Below, piece by piece: positions 35,886-45,520 of a stretch of 64,000 nt of DNA. Both the position numbers and the translations under genes were made by a program. The DNA is from Phyllobacterium bourgognense (GTDB taxonomy: Bacteria; Pseudomonadota; Alphaproteobacteria; Rhizobiales; Rhizobiaceae): assembly GCF_003337575.1 (NCBI RefSeq), contig NZ_QPJM01000005.1:124001-188000 (forward strand), in the 5' to 3' direction. The notes under the pieces are model-generated. The model had not been told where the DNA came from, searched no databases, and saw only the letters and a list, made by a program, of their open reading frames with translations. Position 1 is the stretch's first letter. Every line of letters begins with the position of its first letter.

Positions 35886-38363
35886 ATGGAAGGTCCCACT
35901 ACCAGAACAAAGATCAGGGAACAGCAGTTTTTTCTCCGTCCCGACAGCGGCGGTTATGAAATCGCGACTCAAACGCGGACCAGTGATTTAGTCGTTGAAA
36001 AGGAAAACTGGCCGGCGAGGTTGCGTGGGCTCGGTAATTCTGCACGAACGCAACTTCAATCCGTGCCTCTTGCGATTCCCAAGGCATTCAACTGCGAAGT
36101 CGATCGCGGTACGCTGTTTCTGTTCTTACCCGTCTTTGCGGGTATCGGCGCGATTTTCTATTTTAACGCGGCTGTGGAACCGAGGCTCAGTGCCATCCTT
36201 TCCGGAATGACTTTTCTCGTCGGTTGTCATGCCCTGGCACAGGCGCGACCCATGATGCGGCTTGTTTGTTTATTCGCGATCGCGCTCGTCGCCGGCATGC
36301 TCTTTGGCAAAGTCGAAACGATCCGGGCCGGAACCCGGATGCTCGGCTCGGAAGTCACAACGCGGATGACGGGCCGTGTCAAAGCCATGTCGCGAGATGC
36401 CAAGGGTGGATGGCGTCTTACCATGGATGTGATTTCGACAGCACGACCGGCACTAGAATACGGTCCGGACCGCGTTGCTGTCTCGGCAAGGTCAGTGCCC
36501 CGCAACCTGAAGGTTGGCGATGGTCTCAAGGGTCTCGTTCATCTGCGACCGCAGTCAGGCCCGATGCGGCCGGGTAATTATGATTTCGCCTTCAATAATT
36601 ACTACAAAGGTGTTGGTGCCAGTGGATTTGTGCTCGGAAAGCTTGAAACAGTGCCTGTGGCTTCGGACACAGGACCAGTTGCTACAATCTTGCTGGTGAT
36701 CGCAAATATCAGACAGCAACTCACCCAGCGCATCTTGCATAACATCAGAGGCGAACCGGGTGACATCGCTGCGTCGTTGATCACCGGCCAGCGCGATGGC
36801 ATCAGCGATGACACCAACAGCGCTTTTCGCTTGAGCGGACTTTCGCATATCCTGTCGATCTCCGGCTTCCACATGGCACTGGTGGCGGCAACGATCATCG
36901 GCTCACTACGCGCGATCATGGCGTTCTTCCCCGGATTTTCGGCGCGGTTCCCCGTGAAGAAATTCTCGGCGGTGATAGCCTTGGTGGGTTCCGCATTCTA
37001 TTTGCTGCTGTCAGGCTCCGATGTCGCGGCCCAGCGCAGCTTCGTCATGCTTGCCGTGATGCTCCTGGCCATGACTGTTGACCGGGCGGCGATATCAATG
37101 CGCAATCTTGCTATTGCGGCGTTGATCACCACGGCGATCTCACCGCACGAAATCCTTGGGCCAAGCTTTCAGATGTCGTATTCGGCGACTGCCGCTCTGA
37201 TTGCATTTTATAGCTGGTGGTCCCGGCGTCAGGGAAGACTGGCCTTCCGGAAACGCGCGTCCAGCCACTTGCTTTTGGCGCTGCCAATAAAGGCCGTGAA
37301 CCATATCGGCGCGATTGCCATGACATCGGTGGTTGCCGGGACAGCGAGCTCAATCTTTGCGGCTTATCATTTCAACAATACGGCGCCATTCGGCCTTGTC
37401 GGTAACGCTCTCGCATTGCCGGTCATTTCAGTTGCTGTCATGCCATTTGCTGTGCTCGGCTTGCTGGCCATGCCATTCGATCTGGATTGGCTACCGTTTA
37501 CGGTCATGGGACAGGGCATAGAGGTCGTCATCGCTCTTGCAAAAATGGTCGCTTCGCGCTCTCCCAGCGGCAATCTGGGCCTAATGCCGCAGGGTAGCTT
37601 GATCCTCATGAGCATTGGTCTTGTGATATTGCTGTTCCTGTCGACGCGTCTGCGGCTGTGCGGCATACCCTTATTGTTAGGTGCGGCCTTTCTGATGATG
37701 CGAGTGCAGGAGCCGCAGATCATTGTTTCAGAGGACGGAAAACTGGTCGCATTGCGCAATGATGACGGCAATCTGGCGGTCAATCGAGCATCCGGCAGCG
37801 CGTTCACTCTAAACAATTGGCAGCAGGGCTATGGCATAAACGAGGTGGTAAAGCCGTCCAGGGCCAGCGCAATTTCTAAAGAAATGCAGTTTGAATGTGT
37901 TGAAAACGTTTGTACCGCACGCGAGCCGGGCGGATTGATAATCGCCTATACGGACCAAGCTGCACAGAGGTCATCCGCCTGCCAGGAGGGAGATATCGTT
38001 GTTCTGGCATACTCGGCCGGACCCACGACGTGCGAGGATAAGAACATACTCGTACTCACCAAGCGCGATCTCGCGCTACATGGTACCGCAGAGATTACTT
38101 TGAAGTCGCGCGATCCTGTTCGCCCATCCAACACAAACAGCGAAAATGGTTCACCAGAGGTCATCCTTGCCGAGACAAACGCTTCTCGCGCTCGGCGCCT
38201 TCAGTCCGCCATCATCAATTACGCCGTAGGACCACCGGTCCGGCCATGGAACGCCTACCGAATGTATTCGCGTGCCGCGCGTAATATCGAAGACTACAAA
38301 TCCCGTAAACGTGTAAATGCTGATAGCGGTAAAGCATCAGGCTGCGAAAAGCCGGACTGCTAG
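35886..38363 (+). CDS. comEC: ComEC/Rec2 family competence-type membrane protein
   Basis: An 825-residue polytopic membrane protein related to the ComEC DNA-uptake channel. After a polar N terminus of about 65 residues come membrane segments and a DUF4131-like periplasmic region (about 60-260), then the Competence domain (about 290-560; [38 protein letters not shown]). The C-terminal part has only short hydrophobic segments and a basic tail; no metallo-beta-lactamase motif (HxHxDH) is seen. ATG 35886 with CGGAAAG is the likely start. Divergent from gltX and converging with lexA (4-base overlap). Confidence 0.92.
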   Translation: MEGPTTRTKIREQQFFLRPDSGGYEIATQTRTSDLVVEKENWPARLRGLGNSARTQLQSVPLAIPKAFNCEVDRGTLFLFLPVFAGIGAIFYFNAAVEPRLSAILSGMTFLVGCHALAQARPMMRLVCLFAIALVAGMLFGKVETIRAGTRMLGSEVTTRMTGRVKAMSRDAKGGWRLTMDVISTARPALEYGPDRVAVSARSVPRNLKVGDGLKGLVHLRPQSGPMRPGNYDFAFNNYYKGVGASGFVLGKLETVPVASDTGPVATILLVIANIRQQLTQRILHNIRGEPGDIAASLITGQRDGISDDTNSAFRLSGLSHILSISGFHMALVAATIIGSLRAIMAFFPGFSARFPVKKFSAVIALVGSAFYLLLSGSDVAAQRSFVMLAVMLLAMTVDRAAISMRNLAIAALITTAISPHEILGPSFQMSYSATAALIAFYSWWSRRQGRLAFRKRASSHLLLALPIKAVNHIGAIAMTSVVAGTASSIFAAYHFNNTAPFGLVGNALALPVISVAVMPFAVLGLLAMPFDLDWLPFTVMGQGIEVVIALAKMVASRSPSGNLGLMPQGSLILMSIGLVILLFLSTRLRLCGIPLLLGAAFLMMRVQEPQIIVSEDGKLVALRNDDGNLAVNRASGSAFTLNNWQQGYGINEVVKPSRASAISKEMQFECVENVCTAREPGGLIIAYTDQAAQRSSACQEGDIVVLAYSAGPTTCEDKNILVLTKRDLALHGTAEITLKSRDPVRPSNTNSENGSPEVILAETNASRARRLQSAIINYAVGPPVRPWNAYRMYSRAARNIEDYKSRKRVNADSGKASGCEKPDC

Positions 38364-39079
38364 TATCGTCGTATAAGACCGACAAGCTTTCCTTGGACCT
38401 GAACGCGATCTGGTCCGAAAATCCGCGTCTCATAGGCCGGATTTGCCGCTTCGAGGGCGATCGACGCTCCTTTACGGCGGAAGCGCTTGAGCGTCGCCTC
38501 TTCGTCGTCGACCAGTGCGACAACGATCTCGCCCGGATTAGCGGTATCGCCGCGCTTGATGACGACCGTATCGCCATCGAAAATCCCGGCCTCGATCATC
38601 GAATCACCTTTGACTTCAAGTGCGTAGTGTTCGCCGCTGCCTATCATGTCCGGCGGCAGTCCGATCATATGTGTCTGATTCTGGATTGCGGAAATCGGCA
38701 CACCAGCGGCGATGCGGCCCATGACCGGGATGCTGACAACCGTCGATGCGCCTATCTCGTCGGAGGAACGCGCCTGCGGCCGGGCAGGGGCGACATTTCG
38801 GCCAAGACTGCCTTCGATAACACTCGGCGAGAATTTCCGTTGGGCGTTGAGGCCGGGCGCGATGGAGTCCGGCAGGCGCAAAACTTCCAGCGCTCTCGCA
38901 CGGTTTGCAAGCCGGCGAATGAAGCCGCGCTCTTCGAGGGCGGTGATCAACCGGTGTATGCCGGATTTCGACGCAAGATCCAATGCATCCTTCATCTCGT
39001 CGAACGAAGGTGGGATGCCTGTCTCCTTCAAACGCTCATGGATGAAGAGCAGAAGTTCATGTTGTTTGCGCGTGAGCAT
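38360..39079 (-). CDS. lexA: SOS response repressor LexA
   Basis: A 239-residue LexA. The N-terminal winged helix (about 1-65; [20 protein letters not shown]) is followed by a linker and the S24 peptidase domain. The self-cleavage bond is Ala125-Gly126 (GRIAAGVPI), with catalytic Ser160 ([10 protein letters not shown]) and Lys198 (EEATLKRF). ATG 39079 has AAGGA in front. Autoregulation is supported by the SOS box at 39133-39147. It normally follows moeA in this order; here the thu cluster lies between them. Confidence 0.98.
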   Translation of the reverse strand: MLTRKQHELLLFIHERLKETGIPPSFDEMKDALDLASKSGIHRLITALEERGFIRRLANRARALEVLRLPDSIAPGLNAQRKFSPSVIEGSLGRNVAPARPQARSSDEIGASTVVSIPVMGRIAAGVPISAIQNQTHMIGLPPDMIGSGEHYALEVKGDSMIEAGIFDGDTVVIKRGDTANPGEIVVALVDDEEATLKRFRRKGASIALEAANPAYETRIFGPDRVQVQGKLVGLIRRY

Positions 39080-39132
39080 CGGCGATCCTTTGCGTGGAAT
39101 CGGAAAAAACAAAACCAGAACAAACACTATCT

Positions 39133-39147
39133 GTTCCAGTTGTGTTC
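39133..39147. promoter_or_regulatory. SOS box (LexA operator) upstream of lexA
   Basis: GTTC-N7-GTTC, the consensus established for alphaproteobacterial LexA, located 54 bases before the lexA start. Confidence 0.88.
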
Positions 39148-39196
39148 CACAAGGATTAATATGAGGTGTACGGAAGCCGAGAAACGCGGTCAGCTG

Positions 39197-40225
39197 TTAC
39201 TTAGCCGGAATAACCGGCGGGCCGCTGGATTGGCGTAGAATAAGCTCAACCGGCCAAACTTCGTGGATGGTTTCCGGTGTTTCGCCATCAAGCAAGCGGA
39301 CAAGCATTTCTGCAATCCGCGTACCTGCCGCTCTTATCGAAGAACGTGTCGTCGTCATCGCCGGAACCATGTTGCTGGCATTGAGGTAAGGAAAGACGTC
39401 ATCGTGGGCGATGATCGAAACTTCCTTGCCAAGCTGGTAACCCTTGGCGCGGATCGCCCGGGAAACACCCAGTGCTGTCATCATCGATCCTGCGAGTATT
39501 GCGGTTGGATGAGGCCGCAATGACAGGAAACGCTGGGTTTCGCGAAAACCGATCTCGTCGGAGAAACAGTCATGCACGATAAAGTGCGGGTCGATCGAAA
39601 TACTGCGTTCGTTAAGCGCATCACGATAACCCTCCTCGCGGTGCTCGGAGAAGGTGAATCCCTTGAGGCCATCGATCATGGCAATATGCTTGTGGCCAAG
39701 ATCGAGCAGATGTGACGTTGCCTGATAGAAGGCACCCTTATTGTCGATATCCAGCCAGGCGTGCGGCGCGTCTATATTTGTCCGCCCATGAAGCACAAAC
39801 GGAAATTGCGCTTCCGTAAGCACGGCAACGCGCTCATCGACAAGGGAAGGATGCGAGACAATCATCGCGTCCACACGCTTGCTGGAGATCAGACGTCTAT
39901 AGGCGGAAATCTCGTCATTGTTTATCAGAGGGGTGATCAAAAAATCGATTTCGTCACGCGAGAGGCGCTCCGCCAGGCCTGACAAGAACTCGCTGGTATG
40001 CGGGCCGAAACGTTCGCTGCTGTGGATCGGCACGACAATTCCAATCGCACCGACACGCCCCATCGCCAGGCGGCGCGCATTGGCGTTGGCGCTATAACCA
40101 AACTTGAGAGCCGCCTTGTTGACCCGCTCCCGTGTCGCCTCGTTGACCTCCGGATACCCATTGAGCGCGCGGCTGACCGTCGTTTGCGAGAGCCCAAGTT
40201 GTTCGGCCAGTTCCTTGAGTTTCAT
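39197..40225 (-). CDS. thuR: LacI-family regulator of the thu operon
   Basis: A 342-residue LacI/GalR regulator. The N-terminal helix-turn-helix is MKLKELAEQLGLSQTTVSRA followed by the hinge helix ANARRLAMG, and the effector domain is a periplasmic-binding-protein fold (about 60-342) with HGRTNIDAPHAWLDIDNKGA and DGLKGFTFSEHREEGYRDAL. It is divergent from thuE, whose promoter region contains two AAGCGCTT-centred palindromes, so it probably represses the operon and itself until a disaccharide (or derivative) binds. Assignment as thuR rests on the operon it stands beside. Confidence 0.9.
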   Translation of the reverse strand: MKLKELAEQLGLSQTTVSRALNGYPEVNEATRERVNKAALKFGYSANANARRLAMGRVGAIGIVVPIHSSERFGPHTSEFLSGLAERLSRDEIDFLITPLINNDEISAYRRLISSKRVDAMIVSHPSLVDERVAVLTEAQFPFVLHGRTNIDAPHAWLDIDNKGAFYQATSHLLDLGHKHIAMIDGLKGFTFSEHREEGYRDALNERSISIDPHFIVHDCFSDEIGFRETQRFLSLRPHPTAILAGSMMTALGVSRAIRAKGYQLGKEVSIIAHDDVFPYLNASNMVPAMTTTRSSIRAAGTRIAEMLVRLLDGETPETIHEVWPVELILRQSSGPPVIPAK

Positions 40226-40293
40226 ATCAGACGATCCAAGCGTGCAAATTTCATTTAATCAGAGGGGCAGGCGCGTACCTTATCATAGCGCAA

Positions 40294-40311
40294 TTTCGAA
40301 GCGCTTTGAAA
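40294..40311. promoter_or_regulatory. LacI-type operator proximal to thuR
   Basis: TTTCGAAGCGCTTTGAAA, an almost perfect palindrome with core AAGCGCTT, 69 bases before the thuR start. It shares its core with the thuE-side operator. Confidence 0.6.
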
Positions 40312-40392
40312 GTGATTTCAACCCAAGATAGATACAGGTAGAAATAGAGCAGGCTTCATTCTCTGGATTTTTGCGGACATCTCATATTCCAA

Positions 40393-40440
40393 CTTGACAG
40401 CAAGACCTGCCTTTGTCACCCTTTGTCCAAAGCGCTTTGG
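40393..40440 (+). promoter_or_regulatory. thuE promoter with LacI-type operator
   Basis: CTTGACA (40393-40399) is a good -35 element; the -10 is poor. The perfect palindrome CCAAAGCGCTTTGG (40427-40440) sits where the transcription start is expected, the usual place for a LacI-family repressor. The 324-base gap between thuR and thuE also holds the other operator and the leader hairpin. Confidence 0.65.
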
Positions 40441-40493
40441 ATTGGTATTTTGCATCAATGCTTCAAAGTGTTCGAGGAGGAGTTTTCATAAAT

Positions 40494-40526
40494 TGGAACG
40501 GCGCACCACCAGTACGCGTTGTTCCA
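40494..40526 (+). promoter_or_regulatory. Hairpin in the thuE mRNA leader
   Basis: TGGAACGGCGC (40494-40504) pairs with GCGTTGTTCCA (40516-40526) including two G-U pairs. It lies between an unused-looking GGAGGAG (40476-40482) and the real ribosome site (GGGAGG at 40539-40544). Confidence 0.5.
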
Positions 40527-40549
40527 TCTTGGATTTACGGGAGGAAATC

Positions 40550-41812
40550 ATGAGAGCGAAATCAATTTTGGTTAGCCTTTTGGCTACCACGCTGATCTGT
40601 TCGGGCGCGTTCGCCGCCGACCTGTCGATCGCCTCGGGTGATACGGGCAACGGGCGCGAGTTCCTGCGCAAGCAGCTCGACCGCTTCGAGAAGGAAACGG
40701 GTAATAAAGTCAAAATTGTCGCGATGCCCGCAAACAGCTCCGACCAGTTTGGCCAGTACAGGCTGTGGCTTGCTGCGGGGAATACGGATATTGATGTCTA
40801 CCGCACGGATGTGATCTGGGCGCCGCAATTGGCCGACCAGTTTCTTGATCTGACAGAGGCCATGAAGGATGTCGTCGATCAACACTTTCCATCAATGATC
40901 CAAAGCCAGACGGTTGATGGCAAACTCGTTGCCATGCCGATGTATACAGACGCGCCCGCCTTCTATTATCGCAAGGATCTGCTGGAGAAATACAAGAAGC
41001 CGGTTCCCAAAACCTGGGATGAGATGGCTGCGACTGCCAAGGAAATCCAGGAAGGCGAGCGCAAGGCTGGTAACAGGGCCATGTATGGCTATGTTTTCCA
41101 GGGTAACGCCTATGAGGGCCTGACTTGCAACGCGCTCGAATGGATCAAGTCTTCGGGTGGCGGCCAGATCATAGAGTCCGACGGCACGATCTCGATCAAC
41201 AATCCCGAAGCGGTCACTGCAGTCGACCGGGCAAAGGGGTGGATCGATACGATCGCGCCAAAAGGCGTCCTGGCCTATACGGAAGAGGAGAGCCGTGGCG
41301 TCTGGCAGACGGGCAATGCCGTCTTCATGCGTAACTGGCCCTATGCCTATGCGCTGGGTAATGGCCCCGACAGCGCGATCAAGGGCAAGTTCGATGTGAC
41401 GACCCTCCCGAGCTCGAAAGAGGGGCAAAGTTCCGCAGCGACATTGGGCGGCTGGAATCTCGCGATCTCGAAATATACAAAATCACCCGAGGAAGCGATC
41501 AAACTGGTCAGATTCCTTTCTGCGCCTGAACAACAGAAGGAACGGGCGATCGAAATCGCCAATTTGCCCACGCTGAAGGCTCTCTATGACGATAAGGATA
41601 TCGCCGCGGCTCAACCGGTAATCACCAACTGGAAGCCGGTATTCGAGACGTCCGTGCCTCGTCCATCCGCACCCACGAAGGTCAAATACAACGAAGTGTC
41701 GTCTATGTTCTGGAGCGCGGTTCACGATACGTTGTCCGGTAACGGAACTGCTGCAGATAATCTCGAACTTCTGGAAGCCAAGCTGACGGAACTTCAGGGA
41801 GGTAGCTGGTAG
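40550..41812 (+). CDS. thuE: ABC transporter substrate-binding protein for trehalose/maltose-type sugars
   Basis: A 420-residue periplasmic binding protein of the MalE-like (family 1) type. A signal peptide (about 1-24, ending GAFAAD) is followed by SIASGDTGNGREFLRKQLDRFEKETGNKV (in overlapping pieces), DVYRTDVIWAPQLADQFLDL and NAVFMRNWPYAYALGN, all typical of Thu/Agl binding proteins. ATG 40550 has the strong ribosome site GGGAGG; the frame is open upstream but that is leader. First gene of the thuEFGKAB operon, which in Sinorhizobium transports trehalose, maltitol and sucrose isomers. Confidence 0.93.
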   Translation: MRAKSILVSLLATTLICSGAFAADLSIASGDTGNGREFLRKQLDRFEKETGNKVKIVAMPANSSDQFGQYRLWLAAGNTDIDVYRTDVIWAPQLADQFLDLTEAMKDVVDQHFPSMIQSQTVDGKLVAMPMYTDAPAFYYRKDLLEKYKKPVPKTWDEMAATAKEIQEGERKAGNRAMYGYVFQGNAYEGLTCNALEWIKSSGGGQIIESDGTISINNPEAVTAVDRAKGWIDTIAPKGVLAYTEEESRGVWQTGNAVFMRNWPYAYALGNGPDSAIKGKFDVTTLPSSKEGQSSAATLGGWNLAISKYTKSPEEAIKLVRFLSAPEQQKERAIEIANLPTLKALYDDKDIAAAQPVITNWKPVFETSVPRPSAPTKVKYNEVSSMFWSAVHDTLSGNGTAADNLELLEAKLTELQGGSW

Positions 41813-41903
41813 CCTGCCAGTCAACGGCATGGTGCGACGGATTTAGTTCATTCGCACAGATAGGCTGATCAACCTGAATGTAACCATCCCGGGCGGAAAT
41901 TTG

Positions 41904-42854
41904 ATGACAGCGTCTCCCACTGTGCGTTCGGAACTCCTGCGTCAGCGCTCGCGCTCCGCACGATTGTTTCTTCTTCCCATGATTTTGGCTTTGGCGATTG
42001 TTGCGGGCTGGCCGCTGCTGCGAACGATCTATTTTTCCTTCACTGATGCCTCGCTGACCAACATCGATGCGGCCAAGTGGGTAGGCTTCAAGAACTATCT
42101 TTCGTGGATACAGCTCAAAAGCGGGCGGACGATTTATTCCGGTCTGCTAGTCGATCCGGCCTGGTGGAACGCTGTGTGGAACACGGTTCGCTTCAGCGTA
42201 ATCTCGGTGTCAGTCGAGGCCATTTTCGGGATGATCATTGCACTCGTCCTCAATGCCGAATTCAAGGGGAGAGGCATCGTGCGTGCGGCAATCCTTATCC
42301 CTTGGGCGATCCCGACCATCGTATCGGCGCGCATGTGGGGATGGATGCTGAATGATCAGTTTGGCATTCTCAACGATCTTTTCATGCGCGTCGGCCTGAT
42401 CGACCACCCGATTGCCTGGACAGCAAGTTCCGATACCGCAATGATCGCTGTGCTGATCGTCGATGTGTGGAAAACCACGCCGTTCATGGCGCTTTTGATC
42501 CTTGCGGGTCTGCAGATGATCCCGGGGGACATTTATGAAGCGGCGCGTATCGATGGCGTTCATCCCGTCAAGCAATTCTTTCGGATCACGTTGCCGCTGG
42601 TGAAGCCAGCGTTGATGGTGGCGATCATTTTCCGGCTGCTCGATGCAATGCGCATCTTCGATCTGATCTATGTGCTGACGCCAAACAGTGCCCAGACCAA
42701 GACCATGTCGGTTCTGGCGCGCGAGAATCTGATCGACTTCGATAAGTTCGCCTATGGCTCGGCACAGTCGACGCTGCTGTTTCTGATTATCGCGCTCATG
42801 ACCATGCTGGCGATCTGGATCGGCCGTGTGAAGCTGGACGGAGGTGAGCGCTGA
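41904..42854 (+). CDS. thuF: Sugar ABC transporter permease
   Basis: A 316-residue MalF-type permease with six membrane segments. The EAA loop that contacts the ATPase is EAARIDGVHPVKQFFRITLP. ATG 41904 directly follows an in-frame TTG; GGCGGAAA is the ribosome site. Its stop overlaps the thuG start by one base. Confidence 0.94.
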   Translation: MTASPTVRSELLRQRSRSARLFLLPMILALAIVAGWPLLRTIYFSFTDASLTNIDAAKWVGFKNYLSWIQLKSGRTIYSGLLVDPAWWNAVWNTVRFSVISVSVEAIFGMIIALVLNAEFKGRGIVRAAILIPWAIPTIVSARMWGWMLNDQFGILNDLFMRVGLIDHPIAWTASSDTAMIAVLIVDVWKTTPFMALLILAGLQMIPGDIYEAARIDGVHPVKQFFRITLPLVKPALMVAIIFRLLDAMRIFDLIYVLTPNSAQTKTMSVLARENLIDFDKFAYGSAQSTLLFLIIALMTMLAIWIGRVKLDGGER

Positions 42855-43684
42855 TGCCAATGTCCATCATCAAGAACACGGCTTTTTATGCGCTTGTCGT
42901 TGTGATCGTTGTTTGCGCGGTCTTCCCGTTTTACTACGCAATCATCACGAGTTTTAGGACCGGCAGTGCGATTTTCACAATCGAATATTGGCCGACTTCG
43001 TTCTCCGTAGCGAACTATGTCAATGTAATCGCCGCGGGAAGTTTTGCCCGCAACCTGTTGAATTCCATCATTGTATCGGCATGCGTTGTGACCCTCTCTT
43101 TGCTGATGGCGGTTACGGCCGCCTTTGCTTTGTCCAGGGTTCGATTTCGCGGGCGGTCGTTGTTGCTTTTGACGATTCTGTCAGTTTCCATGTTCCCGCA
43201 GATAGCCGTTCTCGCAGGTCTGTTCGAAATCATCCGGCTTCTGGGTCTCTATAACACACTCGGCGGGCTGATCTTTTCCTACATGATCTTCACGCTGCCA
43301 TTCACCGTATGGGTACTGACGACGTTCATGCGTGACCTGCCGGTCGAGATCGAAGAGGCGGCGATCGTGGACGGCGCAACCCCTTGGGTGATTGTCACCA
43401 GAGTGTTTTTGCCCCTGATGTGGCCGGCGCTAGCGACCACCGGCTTGCTTGCCTTCATCGCGGCCTGGAACGAGTTTCTTTTCGCGCTGACTTTCACGTC
43501 CTCGACGGAAACGCGCACGGTTCCGGTCACCATCGCCCTCTTTACAGGCTCAAGCGCGCACGAGGTACCGTGGGGGATCGTCATGGCAGCCTCGGTGATC
43601 GTCACGGTACCTTTGGTCGTCCTCGTCCTCATCTTTCAACGCAAGATTATTTCCGGCCTCACGGCTGGCGGTGTCAAAGGCTAA
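42854..43684 (+). CDS. thuG: Sugar ABC transporter permease
   Basis: A 276-residue MalG-type permease with six membrane segments. The EAA loop is EEAAIVDGATPWVIVTRVFLP. N terminus MPMSIIKNTAFYALVVVIVV forms the first helix. It pairs with ThuF to form the membrane channel; 12 bases separate its stop from the thuK ATG. Confidence 0.94.
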   Translation: MPMSIIKNTAFYALVVVIVVCAVFPFYYAIITSFRTGSAIFTIEYWPTSFSVANYVNVIAAGSFARNLLNSIIVSACVVTLSLLMAVTAAFALSRVRFRGRSLLLLTILSVSMFPQIAVLAGLFEIIRLLGLYNTLGGLIFSYMIFTLPFTVWVLTTFMRDLPVEIEEAAIVDGATPWVIVTRVFLPLMWPALATTGLLAFIAAWNEFLFALTFTSSTETRTVPVTIALFTGSSAHEVPWGIVMAASVIVTVPLVVLVLIFQRKIISGLTAGGVKG

Positions 43685-43696
43685 GGAGTGCTTCAA

Positions 43697-44704
43697 ATGA
43701 CCACTATTCGAATGCAAGATCTCCGAAAATCCTTTGGCACATTCGACGTCATCAAGGGTGTGGATCTCGAAATAGAACCCGGCGAGTTTATGGTTTTCGT
43801 TGGCCCGTCGGGTTGCGGAAAATCGACGTTGCTGCGACTTGTCGCCGGCCTTGAAGACATCACGTCCGGGACGCTCGCTTTCGATGAGAAGATCGTCAAC
43901 AGTCTGACCCCGTCCCAGCGCGGTATCGCCATGGTGTTTCAATCCTACGCGCTGTATCCGCATATGACCGTCTATGACAACATGGCGTTCGGCCTGAAAC
44001 TCGCCAAAGGCAGCGCGGACGATGTCAAGCGGCGAGTTCATAAGGCCGCGGAAATGCTGCAGATTACGGATTATCTCGACCGGCTTCCCAAGCAGCTTTC
44101 CGGCGGCCAACGGCAGAGGGTTGCCATTGGCCGGGCAATTGTTCGCGATCCGAAGGTCTTTCTCTTCGATGAACCGCTGTCCAACCTGGATGCCGCGCTA
44201 CGTGTCGCGACCCGTCTTGAAATAGCCAAGCTCCACGCCAAGATGCATGAGACGACGATGATCTATGTAACGCACGATCAGGTGGAAGCGATGACGCTGG
44301 CAGACCGGATTTGTGTTCTACGGGATGGCAATGTCGAGCAAGTTGGCACGCCATTGGAGCTTTATGAAAAGCCGCAATCGATCTTTGTTGCCGGTTTCAT
44401 AGGCTCACCCAAGATGAATTTCCTCACGGAGGAATTCGCGGATGCCTACAAGACCGACATTTTGGGGGTGCGGCCGGAGCATCTGGAAATCAAGGACAAG
44501 GACGGTCTCTGGAAAGGCAAGCTGCTTTTGGCGGAAAACCTTGGATCCGAGACCTTCCTCTACATCGATATCGGCGCCAAGGAACCCTTGGTGGTACGGC
44601 AGGACGGCTCGGCACACCAACAGCCGGGGGAACTGCTTTGCGTTGCGCCCGTTAACAACAACATCCACCGCTTCGACCAATCGGGCCGCCCGGCGGCAAA
44701 TTGA
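43697..44704 (+). CDS. thuK: Sugar ABC transporter ATP-binding protein (UgpC/MalK type)
   Basis: A 335-residue ATPase. Walker A G36-P-S-G-C-G-K-S-T44, signature LSGGQ (134-138), Walker B VFLFDEP (154-160), and a C-terminal TOBE-like regulatory region (about 235-335). GTG 43688 opens the frame, but AAGGAG in front is spaced for ATG 43697. Drives uptake through ThuF-ThuG. The gap to thuA is 33 bases. Confidence 0.94.
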   Translation: MTTIRMQDLRKSFGTFDVIKGVDLEIEPGEFMVFVGPSGCGKSTLLRLVAGLEDITSGTLAFDEKIVNSLTPSQRGIAMVFQSYALYPHMTVYDNMAFGLKLAKGSADDVKRRVHKAAEMLQITDYLDRLPKQLSGGQRQRVAIGRAIVRDPKVFLFDEPLSNLDAALRVATRLEIAKLHAKMHETTMIYVTHDQVEAMTLADRICVLRDGNVEQVGTPLELYEKPQSIFVAGFIGSPKMNFLTEEFADAYKTDILGVRPEHLEIKDKDGLWKGKLLLAENLGSETFLYIDIGAKEPLVVRQDGSAHQQPGELLCVAPVNNNIHRFDQSGRPAAN

Positions 44705-44737
44705 CAAAATCTCCGCATCAAAAACAAGGAAAGACCA

Positions 44738-45520
44738 ATGGCAATTCGCACGCTTATCTGGGGCGAGAACGTCCATGAACAGATCAATAAAACAGTTGCC
44801 GAAATCTATCCGGAAGGCATGCACAACCAGATCGCCAAGCTTTTGCAGAGCGACACCAACCTCAGCGTCAAAACCACGACCTTGCAGGAGCCGGAGCATG
44901 GCCTGACGAACAAGGTGCTGGAAGAGACTGACGTCCTTGTCTGGTGGGGGCACCGCGCTCATGGCGACGTTGCCGACGAAATAGTCGAGCGTGTGGCCCA
45001 GCGGGTCTGGGAAGGAATGGGACTGATAGTTCTGCATTCGGGGCATTTTTCTAAGATTTTCAAGAGATTGATGGGCTCGCCCTGCGCATTGAACTGGCGC
45101 GAGGCGGGAGAGCGGGAGCGTCTCTGGGTCGTTAACCCCGGACATCCTATTGCCAGGGGATTGCCAGCATTCTTCGAACTGGAAAACGAGGAAATGTACG
45201 GCGAGCCATTCTCCGTACCGGAACCATTAGAAACTGTATTCGTATCCTGGTTCCAGGGAGGCGAAGTCTTTCGCTCGGGGCTTACCTATCGTAAAGGCGC
45301 AGGCAATGTTTTCTACTTCCGTCCGGGACATGAAACCTATCCGACGTATCATGACGAAACTGTGGGGCTCGTGCTGCGCAATGCGGTGAACTGGGCGTAT
45401 AATCCGCTGCGTTTTCCGGATATTACAGAGGCGCCGAATGTGCCGGTTGAGAAAGCTTTGGAACCGATCACGGCACGCGGCGGCAGTTTGCACGAGTCTG
45501 GTGAGGAAGGCTTTCGTTAA
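44738..45520 (+). CDS. thuA: ThuA-type trehalose utilization protein
   Basis: A 260-residue ThuA, a protein with a class I glutamine-amidotransferase-like fold. Characteristic: [45 protein letters not shown] and [17 protein letters not shown], with several conserved His residues. In Sinorhizobium and Agrobacterium ThuA and ThuB together convert trehalose and similar disaccharides into 3-keto derivatives. Its stop shares one base with the thuB start. Confidence 0.95.
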   Translation: MAIRTLIWGENVHEQINKTVAEIYPEGMHNQIAKLLQSDTNLSVKTTTLQEPEHGLTNKVLEETDVLVWWGHRAHGDVADEIVERVAQRVWEGMGLIVLHSGHFSKIFKRLMGSPCALNWREAGERERLWVVNPGHPIARGLPAFFELENEEMYGEPFSVPEPLETVFVSWFQGGEVFRSGLTYRKGAGNVFYFRPGHETYPTYHDETVGLVLRNAVNWAYNPLRFPDITEAPNVPVEKALEPITARGGSLHESGEEGFR

